NCBI GenBank assembly: GCA_964058805.1 | Contig: CAXKVV010000186.1 | Span: 1-55,666, forward strand | Direction: 5' to 3' | Length of the DNA: 55,666 bases | Source of the DNA: Schoenoplectus triqueter | Taxonomy: Eukaryota > Streptophyta > Magnoliopsida > Poales > Cyperaceae | Part shown: piece after piece, positions 1 through 10,682 of the stretch | Position numbering within the stretch: position 1 is the first letter of the stretch | Layout of the letters: every line of letters begins with the position of its first letter | Notes under the pieces: generated by a model | Seen by the model: only the letters and a program-made list of their open reading frames with translations | The model's database searches: none | What the model was told of the DNA's origin: nothing | Position numbers and translations under genes: made by a program

Positions 1-249
1 AGAAAAGACTCCCTCCAGTAGGAGACTACCAGCTAAGAAGTCAAAATATCATACCAAACGCCCTTAGATCTTCTTCTATCTCAGACGAGCTCCAAACCTT
101 GACACTAATCATGAACAATTAACCAGAAGGAGTTGAGAATAGAACGGACCACACCGGCAACGGTGAGGATCCCCCGCTGGTGGGAGCTGGTGATGAGCGG
201 TTCATGTCGAGAATGCTGCTAGACTATACAGCACCATGAGCCACAGATG

Positions 250-660
250 CAAAGGGCTCGATCAGACTCCGCCGTCTAATCGGAGAACCCCCAGTTATGG
301 CGTGAGCACCATCAACATTTTGCAGAACAATTGCTACCACGGGTTGGAGCATGAGGACCCGTACGATCACATCCAAACTTTTCTGTAATGTCTAGGATTA
401 GTCCAGCTGAATGGAGCTTTCAAAGACTACATCAGGTTGGCTCCATATAGTGCGCCACTGAAAAAAGATCAGAGAAGAGATGAAGGAGGGCGGGACCATC
501 ACAGCCGCTACCTACCCCACTGTCTTAGAGTACATTCTTATAATGGATGTTTCATGGTACCTGATGTTACCATATACCCCACGTTTCGATCTGGAATATC
601 TCATTGAGTGCGAGTTCATCCACAAGGTACCGGGCAACGAACCTCTTGAGCCGGGCGTGT
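250..660 (+). pseudogene. Ty3/gypsy gag remnant
   Basis: A degraded piece of retrotransposon gag. The clearest stretch, about 325-470, reads HGLEHEDPYDHIQTFL, then a stop near 386, then NGAFKDYIRLAPYSAPLKKD. This matches the pattern of the plant Retrotrans_gag domain (a 'EDP..HI..FL' turn followed by 'IRL..FP.SLKD'). Beyond about 480 the frame shifts and only low-complexity decay follows. No start codon, LTR or pol is visible, and the left part may lie outside the window. Confidence 0.5.
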
Positions 661-672
661 ACTTGTGGAAAT

Positions 673-1025
673 AATGGATTATTTTGACAACCTTGACAAT
701 GGACCTCTAAATAAATATAAAAAAAATTTAAAAATAAAAAAAGTTTATAGATTTGTTTTTTTACCTTTAGATTTATGGTCATTCAAATTTCATGTAATTT
801 TATTATCGTTTGATAGTCCATCAAATACCGTTAAATTAGAACCGTTACAAATTATATGAAAATTTGATAATCTTTGATGGACTATCAAACGATAATGAAA
901 TTACATGAAATTTCAATGACCATCAATCTTAAGGTAGAAGAATACATCTATATTTTTTTTTCCATTTTTAAGAATTTTTTTATATTTATGTAGAGTTCCA
1001 TTGTCAAAATTGTCAAAATAACCCA
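673..1025. mobile_element. Foldback MITE, about 350 bp
   Basis: The two halves are close inverted copies of each other. The left end reads AATGGATTATTTTGACAA and the right end, reverse-complemented, reads AATGGGTTATTTTGACAA. Further in, the left arm carries ATCGTTTGATAGTCCATCAA (about 805-824) and the right arm its complement (about 869-889). It has no coding capacity. Long arms with almost no unpaired middle are typical of foldback or Mutator-like MITEs. I could not fix a target duplication. Confidence 0.75.
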
Positions 1026-1046
1026 TTGTCAACCGATCCTTTTCTC

Positions 1047-1121
<75 letters not shown>

Positions 1122-1122
1122 T
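1047..1122. repeat. (ATT)n trinucleotide microsatellite
   Basis: About 25 uninterrupted ATT/TTA units, then a few degenerate units (ACTACT) and roughly 300 bp of AT-rich, partly triplet-like sequence up to about 1400. Confidence 0.95.
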
Positions 1123-1850
1123 ACTATTAAATTATTTAATATTATTATATTATTATAATTATATTTTTTACATTATATTATTATATTATGACTATGGTCA
1201 TATTTTTATTTTATTATTGTTGTTGTTATTTTACTATTATTATTATCATCATCATTGTTAGCATCATAATTATTTATATTTTAACTATTTTGATTAACAA
1301 TTATCAAATAATATTATCTCTATTTCAAAATGACACTATTATATCACTATTTTGATTAACTATACTCATTAATAATAGTCAAAATAATATTATTTTATTA
1401 TTTTTCCAAAATTATCATTTTTCCAAAACTATTTCTTAATTTACCAAACGAGCCCTTAAATATTTTTGGGGTCTAAATCTCTTGTATAGACCTCCCTTGT
1501 TGAAATTCGTGAAGAAATGTATTTAATCTCTCAATACGAGTTTTGGTTTTCCACATAATAATGATTTTATTCGGTTTTCCACATAATAATTGGCTCATAC
1601 AATCAAGTCATCCAAGTTAGTCTTTTCCGACATTAATTTTTAATTTGTTTCCGTCCAATTTCATGCATCTGACTCTAACCAGACAGCGAAGAATAGCAAG
1701 ATAATTATCACAGAGGAGACAATTTTCAGGACTAAATGAAACGTAGAAGTCCAAATTATTAATTAAGTTCAGATATGGGAACTGATAGTCTTCGCAGTAC
1801 CATATATCATTGTTTCAAAAGTAAAAGTTGAAAAATAGATTGTGACTAGG
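1123..1850. other. AT-rich intergenic stretch without recognisable gene
   Basis: Mostly A/T with short triplet-like runs. I see no gene, RNA or complete mobile element. A short direct repeat, TTCGGTTTTCCACATAATAA, lies near 1570, with a partial copy just upstream. Confidence 0.6.
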
Positions 1851-1854
1851 GTAT

Positions 1855-2520
1855 TGAAGACGGGATAGGGTAGGACAGTCCGGGTGAAACTTCTTCGGGT
1901 CACGGATGACGAGTGAGGATAGGTGGGGCTGGATGGGTTTAAACAGTCAAAACTTAGAAAATTCCGATCTGATTTATGTTGGATCCCCACAGATATGATC
2001 CTCACGAATCAGGGTGGGTGAGTCAAGGGCCGGTCCGAATGGGTCATGACGGGTAGGGCATGTCTGTTTTTTTTTTCTAATTTTATAAAAAAAATAAACC
2101 ATTTAAAACTCAAAAAAAAATAAAAAAAAATCCAAAAATGCCAACAAAACAGAAAATTTTCAAAAAAAAATAATAGAAGTTAAAAAATTATTCATAAATA
2201 TTTTTTTTTGAAAAGTTTGAAATAATTCTAAAAAAAATCAGAAAAATATAAAACAATGATTAAAACCAAAAAAGTATATCATAATTTTTGAAATAATTAA
2301 TTTAAACTAATTCGGCTTTATATATTTAATTATTAAAAAATTGAACAATATTAAAAAAATCAAGAGCGGGGCAGGTGAGAGCGGGACGGGTGAACGCGGG
2401 TCACGGATGAGAGCGGGATGGGTGAAAATGGGTAACGGATGAGAGCGTGACAGATATGATGGTTCTATTTTTAAAATTTTGAGACCCGATCCTTGCTAGG
2501 AACGAATGACGGATGACGGA
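1855..2520. repeat. GGGTC-rich dispersed repeat, copy 1
   Basis: An alternation of GC-rich motifs (GACGGGATAGG, GGGTCACGGATG, CACGAATCAGGG, GGTGAACGCGGGTCACGG) around a long A/T tract. The same order of motifs recurs at 36887-37440, including 'TTAGAAAATnCnGA' and the 'CAnATACGACCCTCACGGGTCAGG' block, so the two are copies of one family. No coding potential. It may be a non-autonomous DNA transposon, but I cannot define its ends. Confidence 0.6.
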
Positions 2521-2812
2521 TACGAGTTTATAAGGAACGAATTTACTTGTTCGGATTTTTTCAATTCTCTAATTGTGACGGATGAAAACAGAATTTTCTG
2601 CCGGTGGAAATTCTCGATTTCCCTCTCTACTTGAGTTTGCATATAGCATAGGACTAAACAAAAGCAAAGTAAGTAAGATAATCTGTAGACGCACACTAGC
2701 AGTGAAAATATAGTTGAAATTCTTATAGTGGGCTATTGATATTTATTGAAATTTTTTGTTATAGATTCATTCACTGTAGATTCGTTTTAAGATTCACATC
2801 TAAGATGTCGCT

Positions 2813-2921
2813 CCTTACCTGAGAATAATTAACAGAGACGGTCCATATTTTTTCCCATCAAATGTTCCTTACCTGAGAATAATTAACAGAGACGGTCCTT
2901 CATATTTTTTCCCATCAAATG
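2813..2921. repeat. Tandem duplication, 2 x about 54 bp
   Basis: TTCCTTACCTGAGAATAATT followed by ACAGAGACGGTCC and TTTTTTCCCATCAAATGT occurs twice head to tail, differing mainly by a small TTC insertion in the second copy. It lies about 1 kb upstream of the P450 start. No function can be read from it. Confidence 0.85.
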
Positions 2922-3828
2922 TACTTCCCTCTCTCATATTTTTGTTCCACCTCTCCTCTCTTTTTCTTTTCCGCTTCTCCTCTCTCTCTTGCGGTAAATA
3001 GGTCTGGCCTCCGACTGATTTCGCTTCTATTTCCTACTAATGTCCCCCACTTCTCTTACTAATCCAAAAGATCAGTTTTGTTCGCTCTTCTCTAGATACT
3101 CGGTCAATCCTTCTATTCAAGAGCATCATGCCTTGGGTTTTATGCATAATTTATTGACACGATTTGCTACGAATTTCTCAGTCGTTCGGGTGATTTTAAA
3201 AATCATACACGGATTGCGCGTTGTTGGGTCCTAACTGGGACCGGAAAAAAAATTGATCACCAAACAGATTTTTATATAAGATCATATACGAAGCAAATTG
3301 ATCATATTTAATCGTATTTCACACTTATATCTTATATATTTCACACTTATTTCACACCAAACAAATTGATCGCTCTTCAGATTTTTATATATATTTTTTA
3401 AATATTTAGGGGTAGAATATGTTTGAACTAATGATTTTCAATAATAATATTTTTTTATCCTTCATTTTTCAGAAATAAAAAGAAAAGAAAATAAAATATA
3501 AAATTTGGTCCAAGTACTTTTTTAATATGGAGATAACTTTAAACACTTGTTTTGACATAATGTAGAAACCATACTTTGTACTATGTAATTCATAACGGCA
3601 TAAATTATTTTATTATGAGTTAGACTATAGTACTATGTAGCATAAATCATGTTAGTGTTCTGATTTTTTTTTATAATTAAAATGTACTATCCAAGCCGCA
3701 CAAAATTATTTTCATATGCAAATCTAGTTGGTTATTGTGCTATGAATTATTTTTTCGTTTCCTCCTTATTTTATATTAATTAAGCGTTTGAATTTGAATC
3801 TTCCTTTAATTTTGAACCATCATTTTCC

Positions 3829-3836
3829 TATAAATA
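3829..3836 (+). promoter_or_regulatory. TATA box of the CYP93-like gene
   Basis: TATAAATA lies 93 bp upstream of the ATG at 3929, in the usual place for a plant gene with a short leader of about 60 nt. The surrounding upstream DNA is AT-rich with no other obvious element. Confidence 0.6.
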
Positions 3837-3928
3837 GTACCCTATTATGGAACCTGGGAACATCCAACGATACCAGTAAATATAGCATCCCGAATCCCTC
3901 GATCTTCCGACTTAATTAATCTCTAACC

Positions 3929-6065
3929 ATGGAGATACTCACATCAATAGTAGAGCTCTCCAACTCTTCTACGCTAACAATCCTACTGATCTCGCTTGTA
4001 ACCTTGTTTGTCATCATCCGCACCTCTACACCCAATTCTAAACTTAGCGCCACCATTCCATCGCCTGTTGCTCTCCCAATCATTGGCCATCTCCACCTAC
4101 TTGGCAAAAACCCACACCAAGCCTTCCACCGCATCGCTCTCCGCCATGGTCCCTTCTTTCGTATCCGCCTAGGTAGCATCGATTGCCTGACTGTCAACTC
4201 TCCTTCGTCAGTAAAAAGTTTTCTCAAGGATCAGGACATCAATTATGCTAACCGTTTTAACTCAAGTGGCCTTATCCGTCTCGCTTATGATGGCTCCGAC
4301 ATGAGCTTTGCCCCATACAGCCCTCACTGGATCTTCATGAGAAAGCTAACCATGACTCAGCTCCTTGGTGGCAAAACCATAGACCAACTATCCTTCATTA
4401 GGCAAGATGAGATAAAAATACTTCTCAGAGAGTTGTATGACAAGTCCAGGAAAGGTGAGAAGTTGAACTTGCCAAAGGTGTTCTTTGGAGTATCGAGCAA
4501 TATCGTTTCGCGCATGTCCATTGGTAGGCAATGGGCTGGGGGGGACAATGAGTTAGAAGAACTAAAGATATTGATCAATGATTTGGAGAAGACCGTGGGC
4601 TTGTTTGATTTCAGGGACCACATATGGGTCCTCAAACAATTGGGGAAATTAGGGATCGATTTCCAAGGGATCGACAAAATAGTGGATGACCTGCGGGCAC
4701 GATATGATCGGATGGCAGAGCGCGTGCTGAGATCGAAAGAGGCGGAGCGACGAAACAAGAATGGTAAGAAGGATGGTCAAGATGGAGTGAAGGATATATT
4801 GGACTTGTTGATGGATGTTTATGATGATAAAAATGCCGAGAAGAAACTTACAAAGGACAACATCAAAGCCTATATTCTGGTATATATGTATTTTAATTTT
4901 AAATTAACTTTTTTTATTTAATTTGCGGTTTGAAACTTTCAACTTCTCTAAATCATCAACGATTCAATAATAATAAGTAAATAAACTTGTCAAATTTTAT
5001 CTCCTAACCTCCCCATAAAAAGAAAAAGAAACCATGCTATGAATCATTTCATCTTCTTAAAGTGTAAATTATTGATTTAAATCACTCAAAATAATTTTCA
5101 TTTGAAAATCTAATTGAAAATCGAATTTTATATTTTTAGAATTCTTTTACTATTTTTTAAATGATTTTTATAGTTAGAAAATCACTTCTTTTAAACGGCT
5201 AATAATTAAATCAAAACTATCTTTACAAAATAATAAAAAGAATTCTAAAAATTATAAAATTTGATCCCAACTAAATTATCATATTGAAATCATTTTGTGT
5301 GGTTTGAATCAACTATTTAAACTTTGAGAATGAAAAGAATGATCGATAGCACGGGAGTGATCCTGCTGCTATACAAACATCATAGCCTAACTCTTTAAAA
5401 TTATATATTTTCTGAAATGTTGAATTGAATTTTTGAAGAATATATTGGCCGCTGGTACAAGCACAACGGCTCTGACACTCGAATGGGCATTAGCAGAGAT
5501 GATGAACCATCCCACTATCCTTAAAAAGCTCCTCACAGAACTGGACACAGTTGTTGGCCAAGACAGGCTGGTAGATGAATCTGACCTCCCTCGACTCCCT
5601 TATCTACAAGCTTTCATCAAAGAAACCCTACGGCTCCACTCTCCAATACCAATGGTTCGTCGAATGGGCTCAGAGGACTGTGTAATTGATGGTCATTTTG
5701 TGCCAGCCGGCACTCCCGTATTCGTCAATTTTTGGGCTGTCATGAGGGACCCAACATTCTGGGATAATCCATTAGAATTCAATCCAGAGAGGTTTATTGG
5801 CAACAATAAAGTGAATGATGTAGATGTAAGAGGGCAGCATTTCCATTTGTTGCCTTTCGGGACAGGAAAAAGGCTGTGTCCCGGTATATCACTGGGGCAG
5901 TTAGTGGTGACAAATGCTTTTGCAGCATTGGTACAATGTTTTGAGTGGCCGAGTGCTGAAGGTTCGGTTGACATGACGGAAGCACCCGGCATTACATTGA
6001 CTAGAGCCGAGCCGCTTTTTATGTCTCCAAACCCGCGCCTTGATAAATTGTTGTCAAGTCTGTGA
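3929..6065 (+). CDS. CYP93-like cytochrome P450 monooxygenase
   Basis: Two exons, 3929-4879 and 5439-6065, joined by a 559-bp phase-0 GT-AG intron, give 525 residues, normal for a plant A-type P450. Residues about 14-31 form the ER membrane anchor, followed by the hinge IPSPVALPIIGHLHLLG. Visible motifs: I-helix AAGTSTT (321-327), ExxR in KETLRL (E379, R382), PERF (433-436), and the heme loop FGTGKRLCPG with ligand Cys464. 'VRGQHFHLLPFGTG' and the C-terminal 'VDMTEAPGITLTRA' are typical of CYP93, a family with flavone, isoflavone and pterocarpan hydroxylases or synthases; the substrate here cannot be told. The intron lies just before the I-helix motif, the usual place in A-type P450s. Oddity: the I-helix has Ser325 where P450s nearly always have Asp or Glu. 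No frameshift or stop, so probably functional. Confidence 0.9.
5056..5328. mobile_element. Foldback MITE in the P450 intron
   Basis: About 270 bp fill half of the intron. The left end CTTAAAGTGTAAATTATTGA pairs with the right end, which reads CTCAAAGTTTAAATAGTTGA after reverse complement, and pairing continues through ATCACTCAAAATAATTTTCA to the centre. The arm cores (TTTTATATTTTTAGAATTC) resemble those of the microsatellite-flanked MITEs near 13.7 and 39 kb. Both splice sites lie outside it, so splicing should still work. Confidence 0.7.
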
Positions 6066-7586
6066 AAGCTTCGGCAAATTGCATGAACTGTGCTTTTATT
6101 CGTATGTATTTATATATCTACAGGCAAGCTACTACTGGTATTTGTATTCCGTCCTCTTGAATTGGATCCAATGCCTTATACGCTCGCTTTGGTGATCATG
6201 TCAGATCAAATTGTTTGAACATATTGATGTTACATAAGTCACGTTATGGAACTTATATAGTAAATAAATTGTCTTAATATGAAGTTCCCTTACTACTGTC
6301 TTGAGTACTACATGTAAGTGTTAGCATTTTGCAATGAATAAATTGTTGGAAAATTTTGTATCTTTGTTAGCACAAAGTCAAAATGTTTGCCCATGTTAGA
6401 TTTTGCATTGAAGAAATGTTTGAAATGCACGCGCGGATTTCTTATCACAAGTCCCATATAACCTCCTCCCATTCTTTTGTATTGAATTTGGGCCGCATGA
6501 GGTTGAATACACCTAAAACAAATTATGTCGAGTGCCAAGCTTCAAAATCCAGATCAATTTCTCTCCCTCTCTGTTAAAGTTTCAAATTTTGAAATTGTCT
6601 GCTCGGTGCATTGGGGTCTGACACCACAACAAAATTATTTGAACAAAGAACTTTGAGAAATATAGATAAATTTATCTAATAAGAACCAATAAAAAAGTGT
6701 AATGTGTATGGTCATATATCAGCACCGAAGTTGAAAGGGCAAGTCAAAGTCAGGGAAAGACAACTAATCTTCTAAAACACTGATTTGATGATTTTAGTCA
6801 GGGAAAGACAACTAATCTTCTCAATCATCCTAATTATATGATTGAACAAACATTAATGTAATAATTGGAGAATTTATGCATTGCAAGGGATTTTTAATTT
6901 ACTCACAATGTCAGCAAACTTTAAGCTGGTTAGATGCAATGGTCCTGAATGTACTGTTCTTAGTTTAACTGACAGTCTCCTGTAGGGGAAAAACAGTATA
7001 GTACGATGAGGTTGCATGACACAATAAAGATTAATTAATAATAATAATGGAAGGGGAATGAAAGCTTGTGAACAGCCTAATAAAGGCTCAAAATGGCAAT
7101 TGGATAACATTTGACTTGAATAATTAAATGTGGTACGATTGCACAATAGAGATATAAGGCTTAACTGTACTATCGAGGGTACTGAGGACTTACTGAAGAT
7201 AATTTTGGAGATACGGCAGATAACATTAAACAAGATAAGTGTATTGTAAACATGCATATGTCATAAAGTACTGGCAATTCTTTCTAATCCATTCTTTCCT
7301 TCAATTTTTTTTTTTGATAAATTATATATTTCCTTCAATTTATAATTAAGCTCAACTCAACTGAAAATCTGTACGATCCATCCCAAAAGCAATATATTCA
7401 GTCAAAAGGACCATTTAGTATTTTCTCATAAAATTGAAGGTTAAAATTCCAAGATTTCTTGCAGCTTTCGATGAATCCCGGAATGTTGCGGACACTAGCT
7501 AAAAGCATAAAATGTGGAATATTAATTCAAATATACTAACTTGGATGCACTCAAAACAACCCACACAAGGAAATGATGAGATAAAC
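6066..7586. other. P450 3' region and intergenic DNA
   Basis: It begins with the P450 3' UTR; AATAAA-type signals occur near 6263 and 6335. Further on is a direct repeat: AGTCAGGGAAAGACAACTAA near 6749 and again near 6797. I see no other gene; the open frames here lack any recognisable domain. Confidence 0.5.
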
Positions 7587-7745
7587 CTCAATAAACCAAT
7601 CGCATAGGGAGAAGAAGAGAGGCCAGTCAAACAGGTCAGTCACAGCTCCTTCAGCAATTGGCATATTTCCATTGGTGCCCCCACTCAGCAAGTTTGTCAG
7701 AAGATTACTTGCTTTGTCTATCATGTTTCTCTTTTTCTTTGGTTT
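7587..7745 (-). pseudogene. Isolated exon resembling CYP97B (carotenoid-hydroxylase-type P450)
   Basis: Read on the minus strand, 53 codons lie between an AG acceptor (7746-7747) and a GT donor (just below 7587), both in phase 0. The key stretch reads [10 protein letters not shown], then [12 protein letters not shown], then [12 protein letters not shown]. This matches my memory of the CYP97B N-terminal region, which in plants has 'TNLLSGG..G.MPTAEG.V.DLFG.PLF.SLYDWFLEH'. CYP97 enzymes are plastid ring hydroxylases of carotenoids. I found neither the following exon (it should start near HGxIYKLAFGP) nor a transit-peptide exon in the flanks, so this is probably a gene fragment or a relic. A much longer intron reaching past the MITE-rich flanks is possible but unlikely. 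Confidence 0.55.
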
Positions 7746-9108
7746 CTTGAAGATTGACACCTATGACATGATCAAGGGTTATAAACTCCAGTTCATTAAC
7801 ATAAATGTACAAATTTTACCATCATTTTACTTTTTTTGTGCACTCGTCTATGGTCATTCCAGCACTGATTTTTTTAATATAATAACTAATATAATTATAA
7901 TAATAAAAATAAAATTTAATATTAAAAATGACACTACGTCACTGTCAGTCATATTTTTTTATTATTTTTTTTATTTTAAAAAAAAAAGATGAGCACGCCA
8001 GTGGGAGTGACGCACTCCAATTGATGGAAGTGCCACATGCCATTTTAAAAGTGATGAAAGTAATGAAAAATAAGAACACGTTATTTTCAGTGGTGTCTTT
8101 CTAAATGTATAAGTCTCAGTGATGTATATTTTATACGTCAGTTGCAATGACGTATTGTTATTTTTGGTGTTAAAATTTATTTTTTTTCATTATTATTATT
8201 ATTATTATTAATAATATGATTACACTAGTTATTATATTAAAAAATCAGCACCATTCCTGACTTCCAGTGACTATGCTTAACCTACCCTTTTTGTGTACCC
8301 TTTTCTCTACCCTTGTAGTTGCACAAGGACTATGCTTAACCTAAATACGAGCTGAACTGAACCACGGTTGAGATGAAAAATCTGAGATATATATGCTAGA
8401 TATGTGTGTCATGGATCAGCATCCAACAACTAGTGATATATGGGTACCCCATGATTGAAAAAAAAAACTTTATAAGTGTCGCCTCATTAAAACATTCAAC
8501 GTCAATTACACTAATAAATTTAAATGGAAACCAAATTGATATCAAATTTGGATAAGGTTTTGACTTGACAGGAATTACTATACCAATTAACAGGTATTAC
8601 CAAAGATCGAGTTCTCAATCAGGAAATGTGTGAACAACTGTGGATTGAAGCGATGAGACGAGGAAGAAAGTGGAAACAGAGAAGAAAACCCGCACCTAAT
8701 GAAGTGACCGAGAGTTTTATGTTTAATTAAAAAAGAAAATTGAAGTTAAATATTATAATAAATGAGCGGCGAAATTAGAAATCTATATTTCACAGACCTA
8801 ACATCCACATGGAGTCAAATTACATTCCAAAAAATATAAAATATAATTTACTAATAGATTTTGATATGGAGATTAGATTGAGCAGTTTGAATCGATCATT
8901 TCTAACTTAAAATTAATAATATAGCGCAAAGTACATAACACTCTTGTATTTTACAAAGTATCATAATCTAATTATATATATATAATTACTTCCGACCAAA
9001 TGGGTGAATTTAACATTAAACCCGAATCCGTCCCGGATCGACGCTAACCCGCCCAGTGCGGTCAATGGGGCGTGGATTTAGTATCCGCCACCGGCCTTCT
9101 TAATCTTA
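7746..9108. other. AT-rich intergenic DNA with one MITE half
   Basis: Mostly A/T sequence with no gene I recognise. At 8822-8972 it holds a single arm matching the right half of the MITE at 39322-39718 (CAAAAAATATAAAATnTAnT, ACTAATAGATTTTGATATG, then TTTACAAAGTATCATA), so one arm of that family sits here without its partner. A roughly 45-codon open frame at 8590-8730 shows no domain. Confidence 0.5.
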
Positions 9109-9588
9109 TCTATATACTATTATATAAAGCATTTAAGAATTGGAGGGTCCATTTTTTGTCATGGTAATTTTTTATTATACCCAATTTATTCCTCAATTAG
9201 ACGGATAATATTTATTTTTGATTGATCGAACGTATGTGATCGTGTCCATTGATCCCCTTTTTCTCTCCATTTTTTTCCCTTCTATACTATTATTTCCAAA
9301 CTATTATTTTTTTTATTTAGCAACCTTGTACATATTGGTAAGAAATTAATGGTGAAAATATATATTAGAATAATTTATTTTTCTTGCCATAAAAATCATA
9401 AATCATAAATCATTAACTCATATTATGTAAAAATCTCATCCAAGATTAAATATAGTCTTTATTATAGGTTTTCTCTATAATTTGATGAATTTATAATTTA
9501 ATGTTAGATAAATATTATTTTTTTATCTTATAATGTTTTAATGTTTAAATAAAAGAGTATGCTGCAATGCGCGAGTATATATAGCTAG
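9109..9588 (+). mobile_element. Non-autonomous Helitron, 480 bp
   Basis: The left end is TCTATATACTATTATATAAA and the right end is CTAG, flanked by A on the left and T on the right, as expected for insertion between A and T without target duplication. Just inside the 3' end lies GCTGCAATGCGCGAG, a decayed version of the plant Helitron terminal hairpin (compare CnCGCGCAATGCGCGnG). The interior is AT-rich and non-coding. Confidence 0.7.
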
Positions 9589-10682
9589 TGGTGGAAATAA
9601 GGAAATGAGGCACTTCAATCGTCGGTCTCCTTTATTTAGTTTGGTTGTTAATCCGGAAATTTACCAGTTATACACAAATCATTTTATTTTTTAATTATTT
9701 TCTTATTACTTTATGGAGGAATTTAGATCGAAATTCCGGACATAATAAAATCTTATTTTAATTCATTTATATTTCGGATCATATATAAATATTTGTACGT
9801 TAACTTAATTACATATCAAACATATAATGTAATTTGCTACAGAATTACTGCTATAAAATAAGTTAGATGGTCAACAGTCTAAGATTTATTGGTTCAATTT
9901 CCTATCTATATCTAAAATCAACATTGAAAATTATTAAAAAAACGAATAAAAAATACTTAATGGTGATGTCAAAAGTGACTGATTTAAATTGTCCATTTTA
10001 TTTCTAACGACAAAAGACTATACAATTATAATACGTATGAAAAAGTAAAGAGTGCACTCATAGAATCCACTCTTTAAATCACATATAAAATCTTAAAAAT
10101 AAACGAGAAAACATTTAACTGGTGAGAGGAGTCGACCCCCTTGACAACTTCCATCTCATGAACAAATACATATAAGTATGAATTCTATTAACTGTTGAAC
10201 CAATATGAAAGAAAAGTCCAATCAAAATTTAGACATGTATTTAATTTCATTAACAAGAAGTATCAGCGGATGTACTCATGTGGTTTCAACCATGGATGTG
10301 TAACAAAATAAAAGTCAGAGTTTTTGTGCAATCTGCCATTGTCCAACCCCAAGCTTTTACTTTTTTACCCTTGAAGCAGTCAACAAAAAATAGTTAGTTC
10401 AGTTCAACTCCATTTGTTTCTCAAATTACATTTCCGGTAATGCTTTTTCAGAACAAAATCGTCCATGGGTTGATATTGCTGTTCTTAGAATAGGATAAGG
10501 ATAAGAACTGAATGCTCAACTTAGTCCTAAATAAGAACCGAAAAAAATGGCATCACCAACTGACTTGTGACTATATTCTAAACCCCTATTAAAGAGCCCT
10601 CAAATGGAATAAGGAAATGCTGTCATGGTTTATTTCTCTACTTTTGCTTTATTTTAATAGGCCCACAGAAGTTAAAATTGGT
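9589..10682. other. Intergenic DNA upstream of the GDSL gene
   Basis: AT-rich. No element or gene recognised. A weak TATA-like CTATTAAAG lies near 10585, about 100 bp before the GDSL start codon, and is the only promoter candidate. Confidence 0.4.

Noticed and set aside
3040..3234. 64-codon frame upstream of the P450
   Set aside because: No domain, no promoter or splice context; likely chance in a CT-rich stretch.
8590..8730. Open stretch of about 45 codons with a basic segment
   Set aside because: Too short and matches no family I know; no start or splice support.
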